Assembly (NCBI GenBank): GCA_964389755.1
Contig: CAYMEW010000002.1
Location: 112,903 to 176,902 of the forward strand
Direction: 5' to 3'
Length of the DNA stretch: 64,000 nucleotides
Source of the DNA: JBBSUQ01 sp964389755
GTDB taxonomy: Bacteria > Bacteroidota > Bacteroidia > Flavobacteriales_D > Crocinitomicaceae
Under the pieces are notes generated by a model that saw only the letters and a list, made by a program, of their open reading frames with translations, made no database searches and was not told the DNA's origin. The position numbers and the translations under genes were made by a program. The first letter of the stretch is position 1; every line of letters begins with the position of its first letter. Positions 1-7,372 of the stretch are shown one piece after another.

Positions 1-678
1 CATCACAAAGTTTACGGGTTCCTGGTGCGTCGCAAAGGCGGTGTGAGCGGAAAGCGAATGAAGAATGACCGTTCATTTGCCCGTGCGCGCGAGAATGCGC
101 AGGAGTTCGGAATGCTTGCCCGGGCGGGTAAGTTGATCCGTCAGGCCGTAAAAAGCGCGTTTCCCGATTATAAGGACAGCACTGTTACTTCGAGGCTGGC
201 CGGCTGCCTGGCAGGTATCAAGGTGCTCGATGATGTGCATATACGCGGAGAGCGCTGTGTGTCCAAAGGCCTGACACTACCGGAAGGGCGCCGGATTCTG
301 CAGCAGTTCAATTTCTGTGCGGGAAACGCTTTGCCGGAAGGACTTAGAAAGCGTATATATGTTGATGCGGCAACGGGTGTACTGGAACTTCCGTTGTTTC
401 AGCCACCGGAAGACCTCGCGTGCCCGGAAGTGGCGACCCACGTGGTGGTGGGTGGTTTGTGCAGCCGATTCGACTTTTCAGCCGGGGACTTCACGAACTC
501 GGTGAGCGGCATGGAGGTGCGCGCCCTCGATTCTGCTGTTCAGAACCTGCAACTGAATTTCCTGCCGCCGGCGGGAGGCGGAACCGTGCTCGTGTTCATA
601 CAAATCCGTTTTTTGCAGGAAGTGAACGGAGCGCTTTACACATTGGACGAGGGAAAAAGCGTATGGGTAGTGCACTAA
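1..678 (+). CDS. Conserved hypothetical protein, 5' end cut by the window edge
   Basis: The reading frame is open from base 1, so the gene starts upstream of the window; the first in-window alternative start is GTG at 25. The visible product is about 225 residues. Near its start it has the basic stretch KGGVSGKRMKND followed by an acidic/Arg-rich helix (FARARENAQEFGMLARAGK), then a beta-rich C-terminal half. From memory this resembles a Bacteroidota-only hypothetical family of about 200 residues whose members begin with a similar GG-S...K motif and the RENxxEF pattern. No signal peptide, membrane segment or catalytic motif is visible. Function is unknown; being coding is well supported by length and codon use. 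Confidence 0.75.
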   Translation, partial: HHKVYGFLVRRKGGVSGKRMKNDRSFARARENAQEFGMLARAGKLIRQAVKSAFPDYKDSTVTSRLAGCLAGIKVLDDVHIRGERCVSKGLTLPEGRRILQQFNFCAGNALPEGLRKRIYVDAATGVLELPLFQPPEDLACPEVATHVVVGGLCSRFDFSAGDFTNSVSGMEVRALDSAVQNLQLNFLPPAGGGTVLVFIQIRFLQEVNGALYTLDEGKSVWVVH

Positions 679-706
679 GACTCGGCCTGCGAGGTATCTT
701 TTTCGT

Positions 707-870
707 CTTCAATCAAAAAGTTAAGGTATATTTGGTTTAAAACCGATTATTAATCAGCAAATGACCAAAACAACCTTAAACAAAATCGGCTACTGTACGG
801 CTCTTCTTACATTTCTCATTGCCACGTTCATCCTGTTCGCTCATTACAGAGGATTTCAAGGTGATTACGA
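707..870 (+). repeat. Direct repeat copy 1 (promoter plus 5' end of a membrane-protein gene)
   Basis: This 164-base stretch matches 5597-5759 with scattered substitutions and a single-base length difference just before the start codon. It covers the TATATTTG promoter element, the leader, the ATG and about 36 codons. Similarity fades after base 870. The two copies are direct repeats that bracket the viperin/ATPase/HNH island. Confidence 0.9.
727..734 (+). promoter_or_regulatory. Bacteroidota-type -7 promoter element TATATTTG
   Basis: TATATTTG fits the Bacteroidota TAnnTTTG -7 consensus and lies 26 bases before the ATG at 761. The identical element occurs at 5617-5624 in front of the intact paralog. 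No clean TTTG -33 box is visible. It would transcribe the truncated gene at 761 and, running on, the viperin gene. Confidence 0.55.
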
Positions 871-910
871 TGTTTTTTATTCGGTTGTTTTAGGAGATGG
901 TGACGGATAA
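761..910 (+). pseudogene. Truncated copy of the small membrane-protein gene at 5650
   Basis: The 49-codon frame starts with MTKTTLNKIGYCTALLTFLI, almost the same as the N-terminus of the intact 183-residue protein encoded at 5650-6201, and keeps only the first transmembrane helix. After about residue 37 it loses similarity and stops at 910. Its 3' end overlaps the start of the viperin frame (897) by 14 bases, so it could act as a translated leader for that gene. Whether the peptide has any role is unknown; it looks like a remnant of a duplicated gene interrupted by the defence island. Confidence 0.75.
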
Positions 911-1883
911 TAATGAATCTATTGCACTTAATCAGAATGAACTAAAAAGAATGATTTTGAGACTTAAATTCGGTGGAAACGATAAACTATTTCACATGAA
1001 ACGTGCTCCAATTATTCCATCTGTCAATTTTCACCTCTGGGAACCGTGCAACATGCGCTGCACATTTTGTTTTGCTACTTTTCAGGATGTAAAAAAGCAA
1101 ATCTTACCTAAAGGTCATTTACCAAAAGAGGAGGCTATCCGAATCGTAAGACAACTGGCTGATTTCGGATTTGAAAAAATCACTTTTGCCGGTGGCGAGC
1201 CTACCTTATGCCCATGGCTGAATGAGTTAATCCTTGCGGCAAAATCTTGTGGAATGACGACCATGATTGTTACTAACGGAACAGTACTAAAACCGGATTA
1301 TCTCGAACAGATGCAAAGCTCACTGGACTGGATTGCCTTAAGCATGGACAGCATCAATCCGGAGGTAAATATATTATCCGGGCGGGCAGTTGCAGGGAAA
1401 AAGCCTCTAGATGTCTCTGCTTATTTAGAAATCGTAAATTCCATTAAAACTTTCGGTTTCGGTTTAAAAATAAATACGGTCGTACATCAATTAAACTATA
1501 CCGAAGATCTGAATGATTTCATCTCAGAGGCAAACCCTTCACGTTGGAAGGTATTGCAGACATTACTCGTCGAGGGTCAGAATAATTTAAAGGTAGCCCC
1601 CTTTTTAATAAATGATTTTCAATTTCAGGATTTTTTGAACCGGCACGGGAAGCAAAAATCACTGGTGCCGGAATCCAATGAGGTATTGAAAGGTTCGTAC
1701 GTGATGGTTGATCCGGCAGGTCGTTTTTTCACGAATACGAGCGAAAGCCATACTTACAGCCAGCCCATTTTAGAAGCCGGTATTGAAAGTGCGTATTATG
1801 AAATGCATTACTCGAATGACCGTTTTAAGAAGCGGGGAGGGTTTTATGATTGGGGCATCGTTGACAATGGCGCGAAAGGTTAA
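897..1883 (+). CDS. Prokaryotic viperin (pVip), radical SAM ddhNTP synthase
   Basis: The 328-residue product is a radical SAM enzyme. The cluster motif CNMRCTFC gives CX3CX2C at C51, C55 and C58, preceded by NFHLWEP; a GGEP SAM-binding motif lies at 99-102. It follows animal viperin along its length: SMDSINPEVNILSGR near 149-163, KINTVV near 191, RWKVLQTLLVEGQN at 216-229, a VPESN...LKGSYVM stretch near 262, and a C-terminal FKKRGGFYDW. Viperins convert nucleoside triphosphates to 3'-deoxy-3',4'-didehydro forms that terminate viral RNA synthesis; which base this one uses cannot be read from the sequence. No nucleotide kinase gene is adjacent, unlike in some pVip loci. AGGAG directly abuts the ATG at 897, so translation may instead begin at GTG 900 or a later Met; the core is unaffected. 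Base composition is more AT-rich than the neighbours, suggesting transfer. Confidence 0.93.
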   Translation: MVTDNNESIALNQNELKRMILRLKFGGNDKLFHMKRAPIIPSVNFHLWEPCNMRCTFCFATFQDVKKQILPKGHLPKEEAIRIVRQLADFGFEKITFAGGEPTLCPWLNELILAAKSCGMTTMIVTNGTVLKPDYLEQMQSSLDWIALSMDSINPEVNILSGRAVAGKKPLDVSAYLEIVNSIKTFGFGLKINTVVHQLNYTEDLNDFISEANPSRWKVLQTLLVEGQNNLKVAPFLINDFQFQDFLNRHGKQKSLVPESNEVLKGSYVMVDPAGRFFTNTSESHTYSQPILEAGIESAYYEMHYSNDRFKKRGGFYDWGIVDNGAKG

Positions 1884-2046
1884 GAAAATGAACCTGTACC
1901 GAAGGACCTTTGCTAATGCGCAGGATATCCTGCAGTAATTTCTTGCATTGAGCGATCTGCCAGCTATAAGTGCGCTGGTAAATTGGAATCACTAATTGTT
2001 TCGGTCCTTTAATGACCGCGAGGAAATTGTTGGCGCTTGCTTTCAT
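1825..2046 (-). pseudogene. N-terminal remnant of a DUF262 (GmrS-like) protein
   Basis: Reading on the minus strand from the ATG at 2046, the first 40-45 residues match the start of DUF262 proteins: an FLAVIKGPKQLVIPIYQRTY-type segment followed by SW and a helix ending near LLQDILR. The hallmark IPIYQR motif is present. After about base 1912 the homology stops; the remaining frame runs antisense through the 3' end of the viperin gene and ends at 1825. Its ATG overlaps the HNH stop codon (ATGA), so it was once the third, translationally coupled gene of the ATPase-HNH operon. DUF262 is the nucleotide-sensing half of GmrSD type IV restriction enzymes; here it lacks nearly the whole domain and must be non-functional as such. 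Confidence 0.75.
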
Positions 2047-2990
2047 TTATTTTTTGGAATTAATTTGAGTTGACGCGCAATGTCCTGCGTAAATTTTGAC
2101 ATTGGACGTTTATGAATATGGATGTCTTCCGAATAATTTCCAATTATAATTCTATTTGTAAGTGCGTCGGAATTTCCGTAAATTTTTCTGAATGAATGTT
2201 TCAAAGATTCTTTGTACGTTTCTGTATAAATGAGGGATTTGGAGATCAATTCTTCGGCAATATCTAACTGAGTATTATAAATACTGGAAATACCGAAAGT
2301 CTTTTCTAACCCATCCTCTTTATCATTGAATTTGACCTTTAACACATCTGAATTTTTATGCAGTAGATAGTTCGCTAACGATTTTTTTTCTAATTCAAAC
2401 GAAGAGTTTGATTTAATTGAGTCGTCCAGTATGTCATCTGGTTGATAGAGTTTGAATCCAATTATCTTTTCACCCTTTTTTCCGTTACAGGAACCACAAA
2501 CCGGTATCAGATTGAAAAATGAAATACTCAAACAGGGATATTTGGATTTCGACAGATAATGATCGAACTGAAATCTTGCTGCACAACCTGTCTTTTTCTT
2601 TTTGACAATAACAGTCAATTGTGAATTACAATAAGCACAAGCATTGATTCCATTTTTTTTAAAAATATTTGGAAAAAATGATCTTCTTAACTTTTTATAA
2701 CCTAGAATTTCGATTAGCTCGTTTCGAAATTCGGAATGATTATCTTTTAAATCTTTAGCGGAAATAATTTGTTCAAAATCATCTGCGTAATCATTTAACT
2801 TATCCGGTTTTGCAAAAACAATTTCTCTTAAGTTAGCAATCAAAAAATCCAAATATTTTTCATGTATATCACGATTTACTGAATTCTTGAAAGCCATTAA
2901 TTTGCAACGAAGATCAACAAACTGTAAGTTGATGGTATCGATATTTTCATCAATCAATAGTTGCAAATGTTTTGTTGAAATGGAAATCAT
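2043..2990 (-). CDS. HNH endonuclease, PtuB-like partner of the upstream ATPase
   Basis: The 315-residue protein has an HNH core: zinc-binding CAYC at 118-121, catalytic FDH at 142-144, N160, and a second zinc knuckle CGSCN at 165-169 followed by lysines. About 110 helical residues precede the nuclease core and 140 follow it. It begins 11 bases after the ATPase stop codon and its stop overlaps the DUF262 remnant's start, so the three genes form one operon. HNH nucleases paired with ABC-type ATPases act in Septu (PtuA/PtuB) and in retron effectors, where nucleic acid cleavage aborts phage infection. Assignment to Septu proper is by architecture only; the genes are longer than the typical pair. 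Strongly AT-rich. Confidence 0.85.
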   Translation of the reverse strand: MISISTKHLQLLIDENIDTINLQFVDLRCKLMAFKNSVNRDIHEKYLDFLIANLREIVFAKPDKLNDYADDFEQIISAKDLKDNHSEFRNELIEILGYKKLRRSFFPNIFKKNGINACAYCNSQLTVIVKKKKTGCAARFQFDHYLSKSKYPCLSISFFNLIPVCGSCNGKKGEKIIGFKLYQPDDILDDSIKSNSSFELEKKSLANYLLHKNSDVLKVKFNDKEDGLEKTFGISSIYNTQLDIAEELISKSLIYTETYKESLKHSFRKIYGNSDALTNRIIIGNYSEDIHIHKRPMSKFTQDIARQLKLIPKNK

Positions 2991-3001
2991 AAGTACGGTC
3001 G

Positions 3002-5284
3002 TTATCGATTAATTTTCATCTGTTGCAGTTTTTCAATTTGTTCATCTATTTCCTTATCGGAAACATAACCTGGGAACTTAATATAAAATAAATCTGAAAG
3101 TGACTGCTTTAAAATCGGTTCTCCAATTATTTCTATAAATTCCTTTGCTTTTCGAGCGTTCCAACCGCGTCGCTGCGATTTAGATTTGGATGCAAGGAAG
3201 TCTATTAGTGATTGAATCTTATCCTTAGCAAACTCACCCATAAATCCATTTCTTAGGAAAAAATCATTGGCCAGTAAGTCGTGTATATTCGCACCGAAGG
3301 TTTGATTTTCGTCTTGCACTGGTTTGCCATCCACTAATTTCAAAATATTGGAAGTGGGAATGTCGGAAAGGATGAAAGGGGAATGAGTTAGAAAACAAAT
3401 GTTTATTCCGATAATTCCATTTTGATTTTTAGTTTTTACTTGTTCGAGTGCATGAACGATATTTTTAATTAGAATACGCTGCATTTCGGGGTGATAATAC
3501 AGTTCTATTTCATCGAGAACGACATTTATGTTCTGATAGGCGATTCTATTATTGATTTGCAATTCACTTTTTTGATTGCTCTTTTTAGGATGAACCGATT
3601 GTAAATTATATAAATGATATAAAATTGAATTAATATTTAAAATCATTTGCTGTTCACCAGAACTTAACTTGCCAAACGGAATGCTTTGTTCCTTTTGAGG
3701 TTCTTGATAAAAATCAAAATCAATTCTAAAAAATCCCGGTAAAGCAAATTCTGATAATTCGGTTGGGCTTAGAATTTCAGGATCCGCAACGCAGGAATTT
3801 ATCCATTCTATCATTTTACCTTCGTCAAATTCTATTTTTTCTTCGTCCTCGGATTTCCAAAAATTTTTGTTCTTGTGTTGGGTACTATATTTTATGAAGT
3901 TTAAGGTTTGTCGAATTTTTTTTGTGATATGGCTGGTATCACCGCAAAGAAAATCTAGTAAAATATTCTCATTGTCCCATTCCGAAGCTTCTTTAAAAAT
4001 GACAAAGCCATATTGCTCTTTAATTTTTTCAATTTTTTTGCTTAAATAATCAAATGCTTTGGCGAAAAATGGATAGTTGTCATGTAAAATGTCCATTCCA
4101 ATTGCTTTTTTCAAAAGCTTGCCGACCAAATCGTTTTTAAAATCATTCGTATCTCCAAAACTTAATGGATAGAACGTGCGATATTTCGCAATAAACCGGA
4201 AGGTTTTCACACGGTATTTCTCAATTAAATAATTTTCTTTTGATTGATAAATATCATAAAGAAGATTTCCCAGTAAGCGTTCTTTAGACAAATTCAGTTC
4301 ATCGTTGATATTAAAATTGCCCTTATTTCTCATTGGATTAATAACAACCGGAGTAATATAGGCGTCATTTTTATGAAATAAACGGGAAATCCAATTACCA
4401 ATAATCTCGGAGTTTAATGAATGATGCGAATAATTAAGTGAAACCGTATAAAATAGTTTCGTGAAATCCAGATCTTCAATTTTTCCAGTTACAATTTGTC
4501 GTTCACTTCCATGGCTTATAAGTTGGAAATTTCCATTAGTATGGCTTAATTCATATATTGTTGATTGCCCTTGCACATCTTGCGCCTCCGCTTCAAATAT
4601 AATAGCAGCATTTAGCGCGTTTTTAATACTTTTTTCTGCTTCTGATTCAAGATCTATTCGTCGCAAAAGTTTACCAACTTTAGTAGTCAATTGTGTCAAA
4701 ATCAGGCCCACATTTTCTTTTACATTGTCCTTATTAATGGGAACGTGAACATTTTTTAACTGATGCTTTTCCACCATTTTATAACTGAGCGTTCTTAAAT
4801 TTTCAAAATTTCCAAGTAATTTTTCTTTTTCGTCCTCAGATAGGGCTTCTTCCCTGTTAATTTTTGAGGTAATATTAGAAACATCGTAATAATGCAAGGA
4901 ATCATTTTGGGTATATTCCAATTGCGTTTCTAATTCTTTTGAATAAGGTGCAATCAAATTTTCATTACTAATTTTTTTATCTACGGCCAAAAGATATACT
5001 ATATAATAAAATAGTTCAAAGAGGGTGCTTTTGCCACTTCCATTTCCTCCAACTACAGCACTTATGTTGAGGTTAATGCCATTTTTTAAGTAATATAAAT
5101 TATTTGGGACATTTGATGGTAGGCAAGTGACAGCTGTGGTTTTAGAAAAATCCTTTTCTAATTCTATCTTATAATTTTGATAAAATTTATACGGAGTACC
5201 AATTTCTAAATTCTTGCAAAATTTTGAATCGCACCCTTTTAATGGTATAATAGCCAATAATTTAAATCCGCTCATCTTTGTCAA
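3002..5284 (-). CDS. Large ABC-type AAA ATPase of a defence operon (PtuA-like)
   Basis: The 760-residue protein has a Walker A GGNGSGKS at 79-86, an ABC signature LSSGEQQ near 540, a Walker B NVVLDEIELYYHPE near 587 and a FLTHSPFILSD switch near 633. This layout, with a long helical insertion between Walker A and the signature, is that of OLD/RecF-like AAA ATPases used in anti-phage systems. The N-terminus carries a few cysteines (CDSKFCKN) but no recognisable extra domain. It is the first gene of the minus-strand operon ATPase-HNH-(DUF262). Such ATPases usually sense infection or DNA state and control the nuclease partner. It is longer than typical PtuA, so it may belong to a related but separate system. 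Low GC supports horizontal acquisition. Confidence 0.85.
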   Translation of the reverse strand: MTKMSGFKLLAIIPLKGCDSKFCKNLEIGTPYKFYQNYKIELEKDFSKTTAVTCLPSNVPNNLYYLKNGINLNISAVVGGNGSGKSTLFELFYYIVYLLAVDKKISNENLIAPYSKELETQLEYTQNDSLHYYDVSNITSKINREEALSEDEKEKLLGNFENLRTLSYKMVEKHQLKNVHVPINKDNVKENVGLILTQLTTKVGKLLRRIDLESEAEKSIKNALNAAIIFEAEAQDVQGQSTIYELSHTNGNFQLISHGSERQIVTGKIEDLDFTKLFYTVSLNYSHHSLNSEIIGNWISRLFHKNDAYITPVVINPMRNKGNFNINDELNLSKERLLGNLLYDIYQSKENYLIEKYRVKTFRFIAKYRTFYPLSFGDTNDFKNDLVGKLLKKAIGMDILHDNYPFFAKAFDYLSKKIEKIKEQYGFVIFKEASEWDNENILLDFLCGDTSHITKKIRQTLNFIKYSTQHKNKNFWKSEDEEKIEFDEGKMIEWINSCVADPEILSPTELSEFALPGFFRIDFDFYQEPQKEQSIPFGKLSSGEQQMILNINSILYHLYNLQSVHPKKSNQKSELQINNRIAYQNINVVLDEIELYYHPEMQRILIKNIVHALEQVKTKNQNGIIGINICFLTHSPFILSDIPTSNILKLVDGKPVQDENQTFGANIHDLLANDFFLRNGFMGEFAKDKIQSLIDFLASKSKSQRRGWNARKAKEFIEIIGEPILKQSLSDLFYIKFPGYVSDKEIDEQIEKLQQMKINR

Positions 5285-5385
5285 TAAATTGTGTTTTTAT
5301 AAACCGGAGTAATATTATTTCTCGCCGTTCGTATTAACACCCGCGGAACATCTTTAAGTGTATATTTCATAGTTAGCAGTTTGGT

Positions 5386-5393
5386 CAAATGTA
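5386..5393 (-). promoter_or_regulatory. Candidate promoter -7 element for the ATPase-HNH operon
   Basis: On the minus strand 5393-5386 reads TACATTTG, a match to TAnnTTTG, about 100 bases before the ATPase ATG at 5284. No good TTTG box is visible at the usual distance upstream, so this is a weak call resting on one motif and position. Confidence 0.35.
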
Positions 5394-5446
5394 ACTAATT
5401 TATGTTTTACACTGTATAAATTTTGACATTTTGATAGCCAGGTTGA

Positions 5447-5584
5447 CTACACTAATTCCCTCTCCAACCGTTCTTTCCAGTATTCCCAACGGGGGCATAC
5501 TTCTTCGAGCAGCCGGTAGAATTCCTTTCCGTGGTTGGTGCGCGCAAGGTACAAACTTGCATTTAGTTGCGAACTGCCGCATGC
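5447..5584 (-). pseudogene. C-terminal fragment of an unidentified gene
   Basis: On the minus strand a frame without a start codon encodes a convincing protein tail of about 45 residues, including LYLARTNHGKEFYRLLEEVC followed by an acidic/basic helix rich in W, E and R, and stops at 5447. It has no ATG and an in-frame stop shortly upstream, inside repeat copy 2. It reads like the amputated end of a gene lost when the repeat or island junction formed. The family was not recognised. Confidence 0.4.
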
Positions 5585-5596
5585 CTTTTTCCCGTC

Positions 5597-5759
5597 TTTC
5601 AATCAAAAAGTTAAGGTATATTTGGTTTAAAACCGATTATCAACAGCGCATGACCAAAGCAACCTTAAACAAAATCGGCTACTGTACGGCCCTTCTTACC
5701 TTTCTCATTGCCACGCTCATCCTGTTTGCCTACTACGAAGCGTATCAGTGTGATTACGA
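5597..5759 (+). repeat. Direct repeat copy 2 (intact gene side)
   Basis: This 163-base stretch matches 707-870. Here it is the promoter and 5' end of the intact gene at 5650. Together the copies bracket about 4.7 kb of AT-rich defence genes, consistent with a tandem gene duplication into which the island was inserted, or with recombination at the repeat. Confidence 0.9.
5617..5624 (+). promoter_or_regulatory. Promoter -7 element TATATTTG for the gene at 5650
   Basis: The motif fits TAnnTTTG and sits 25 bases before the ATG at 5650, as in the duplicated copy at 727-734. Conservation in both copies supports function; a clear -33 TTTG is missing. Confidence 0.5.
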
Positions 5760-6201
5760 ACGTTACGGACTCCTTTTTATTCCCGTGGCTTTCGTTCTCA
5801 ATCTGATCGTATTGGTCATGATTATCGTTATTTCCCGGCGCAGGCAAATAAGCGGGCCTTTTTATTCGATCCATGCGATGTTGCTGAATATTCCGTACGC
5901 CTTTTTTTGTATCTGGTTTGCCCTCTTTTTAATGAGTTACTACCGCGTTACCGTCGTGAATGATACCGATTCCGAGGCGCTAAACATCCGTTTTTCGGGT
6001 TGTGACAAGGAGGTGATCAACAGACTGGATGTCGGTGAGTCCGAAACGGTCTGGATTGAATTGGAAAATGACTGTACCCTGCACATGCGTTATTTGATGG
6101 ATGGAGTAGCCCGCGAAGATCAGGTGGCCGGTTACCTGAGTTCCGGAATGGGGCATCCTGCGACCTATTACCTCAGCGGACGAGATAATCCGAAGTACTG
6201 A
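5650..6201 (+). CDS. Small multi-pass membrane protein, unknown function
   Basis: The 183-residue protein starts at MTKATLNKIG; this ATG is chosen because it matches the start of the truncated copy at 761 and follows the shared promoter, whereas the longer frame to 5431 reads through the promoter. Three hydrophobic helices are visible near residues 13-30, 40-58 and 76-96. A soluble domain of about 85 residues follows (NDTDSEALNIRFSGCDKEV onward) that looks like a small beta sandwich with a conserved-looking cysteine. No family was recognised. The 5' end is duplicated at 707-870. Confidence 0.75.
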   Translation: MTKATLNKIGYCTALLTFLIATLILFAYYEAYQCDYERYGLLFIPVAFVLNLIVLVMIIVISRRRQISGPFYSIHAMLLNIPYAFFCIWFALFLMSYYRVTVVNDTDSEALNIRFSGCDKEVINRLDVGESETVWIELENDCTLHMRYLMDGVAREDQVAGYLSSGMGHPATYYLSGRDNPKY

Positions 6202-6325
6202 GAGGAAGTGGCTTTTCCCGTACTTCCAAGCCCTTTAATCGATTAAATGCCTGCCTGACACGGAAATTTCTTATATTCGGCAGCAAATATGTATTAGAAT
6301 GCTTAACCCAAAATAACCTCCGACC

Positions 6326-6895
6326 ATGCTTGTAGATGTTGACAATGAATTGAAGTTGCGCGATCACCTCGACCGCGATGAAAAACTGCTTTGGGTGGGT
6401 GCGCCCCGGAAAGGGGTGATCTTCCGAAAGGCGGATATTTTCCTGATCCCCTTTAGTATTCTCTGGTGCGGTTTTGCCGTGTTTTGGGTCATTATGGCTT
6501 CGATGACCGGTGGTTTCTTCGGCCTGTTCGGAATTCCGTTCGTGTTGGTGGGTCTGCTCCTGGTCTTCGGACGCTTTATCATCGATGCAAAGCAGCGCGA
6601 GCACACCGTTTACGGGATCACGACCGGGCGGATCATTATTAAGTCCGGGGTGGTCCGCAAGACCATCACTTCGTTGGACATTCGCACGCTGACCAACATC
6701 GAGGTGCGTGAGAAAGGCGACGGTTCGGGAACGATTTACCTCGGAATGCGAAATGCAGTGAACCGGATACCGGAAGGCATGGAATGGTGGCCCGGCGCCA
6801 AGACGCTGCCCAGCCTGAACCTGATACCCGACGTGCGCCAGGTGTACCGGAAGATCATGGACGTGCAGGAGAAAAGCAGGCAGCGTGAAGGTTGA
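6326..6895 (+). CDS. Bacterial PH-domain (DUF304-like) membrane protein
   Basis: The 189-residue protein opens with LRDHLDRDEKLLWVGAPRKG, the typical lead-in of bPH/DUF304 proteins, followed by two hydrophobic segments (about 38-58 and 63-82) and a PH-like beta domain starting YGITTGRIIIKSG near residue 95. Such proteins sit in the cytoplasmic membrane with the PH domain facing the cytosol; their role is unknown. It stands alone, 30 bases before the kinase gene at 6926, and might share its transcript. Confidence 0.8.
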   Translation: MLVDVDNELKLRDHLDRDEKLLWVGAPRKGVIFRKADIFLIPFSILWCGFAVFWVIMASMTGGFFGLFGIPFVLVGLLLVFGRFIIDAKQREHTVYGITTGRIIIKSGVVRKTITSLDIRTLTNIEVREKGDGSGTIYLGMRNAVNRIPEGMEWWPGAKTLPSLNLIPDVRQVYRKIMDVQEKSRQREG

Positions 6896-6925
6896 GCATG
6901 TGCGGAGAACTAAGCGATAATTGAC

Positions 6926-7372
6926 ATGCAGGCGATTATTTTCATAGGGATACAGGCTTCGGGAAAGTCCAGCTTTTACAAAGAACATTTCTTTAATAGT
7001 CATGTCCGAATCAGTATGGACCTGTTAAATACCCGCAACAAGGAAAACTTATTTTTAGACACTTGTTTTACCACTCACACGCAATTTGTAGTGGATAATA
7101 CAAATCCTACCGGGCAAGAGCGAAATCGATATATCACGCGTGCCAAAACAAAGGGCTACGAGGTAGTGGGTTATTATTTCAGTTCGAAAGTAGAGGACGC
7201 TATCCGGCGGAACGACCTACGCATGGGAAAAGAGAAGATCTCTGCCGTGGGTATCCGAAGTTGTGCCAGGAAACTCGAGATGCCGACCTATAATGAAGGC
7301 TTTGACAAATTATATTTCGTAGAACTCTGTGATCAGAAATGGAACATTCAAGACTGGAACGATGAAATTTGA
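6926..7372 (+). CDS. P-loop polynucleotide kinase-like protein (AAA_33 type)
   Basis: The 148-residue protein has a Walker A GIQASGKSS at residues 8-16 and, near residue 58, VVDNTNPTGQERNRYI, which matches the central region of T4 Pnkp-type kinases. RRNDLRMGKE near residue 90 supplies lid arginines. This is a bare 5'-OH polynucleotide kinase-like domain without phosphatase or ligase modules. Its last 11 bases overlap the start of the Thg1-like gene, so the two are co-translated. In that setting it most likely phosphorylates 5'-OH RNA ends made by ribonucleases so they can be repaired. Substrate assignment is inference; other small-molecule kinases share the fold. Confidence 0.8.
   Translation: MQAIIFIGIQASGKSSFYKEHFFNSHVRISMDLLNTRNKENLFLDTCFTTHTQFVVDNTNPTGQERNRYITRAKTKGYEVVGYYFSSKVEDAIRRNDLRMGKEKISAVGIRSCARKLEMPTYNEGFDKLYFVELCDQKWNIQDWNDEI

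Noticed and set aside
5431..5649. 73-residue N-terminal extension of the membrane-protein gene at 5650
   Set aside because: It reads through the promoter and is not present in the duplicated copy at 761.
6173..7003. Minus-strand open frame of 276 codons
   Set aside because: Antisense to the PH-domain gene; His/Arg-rich shadow composition.
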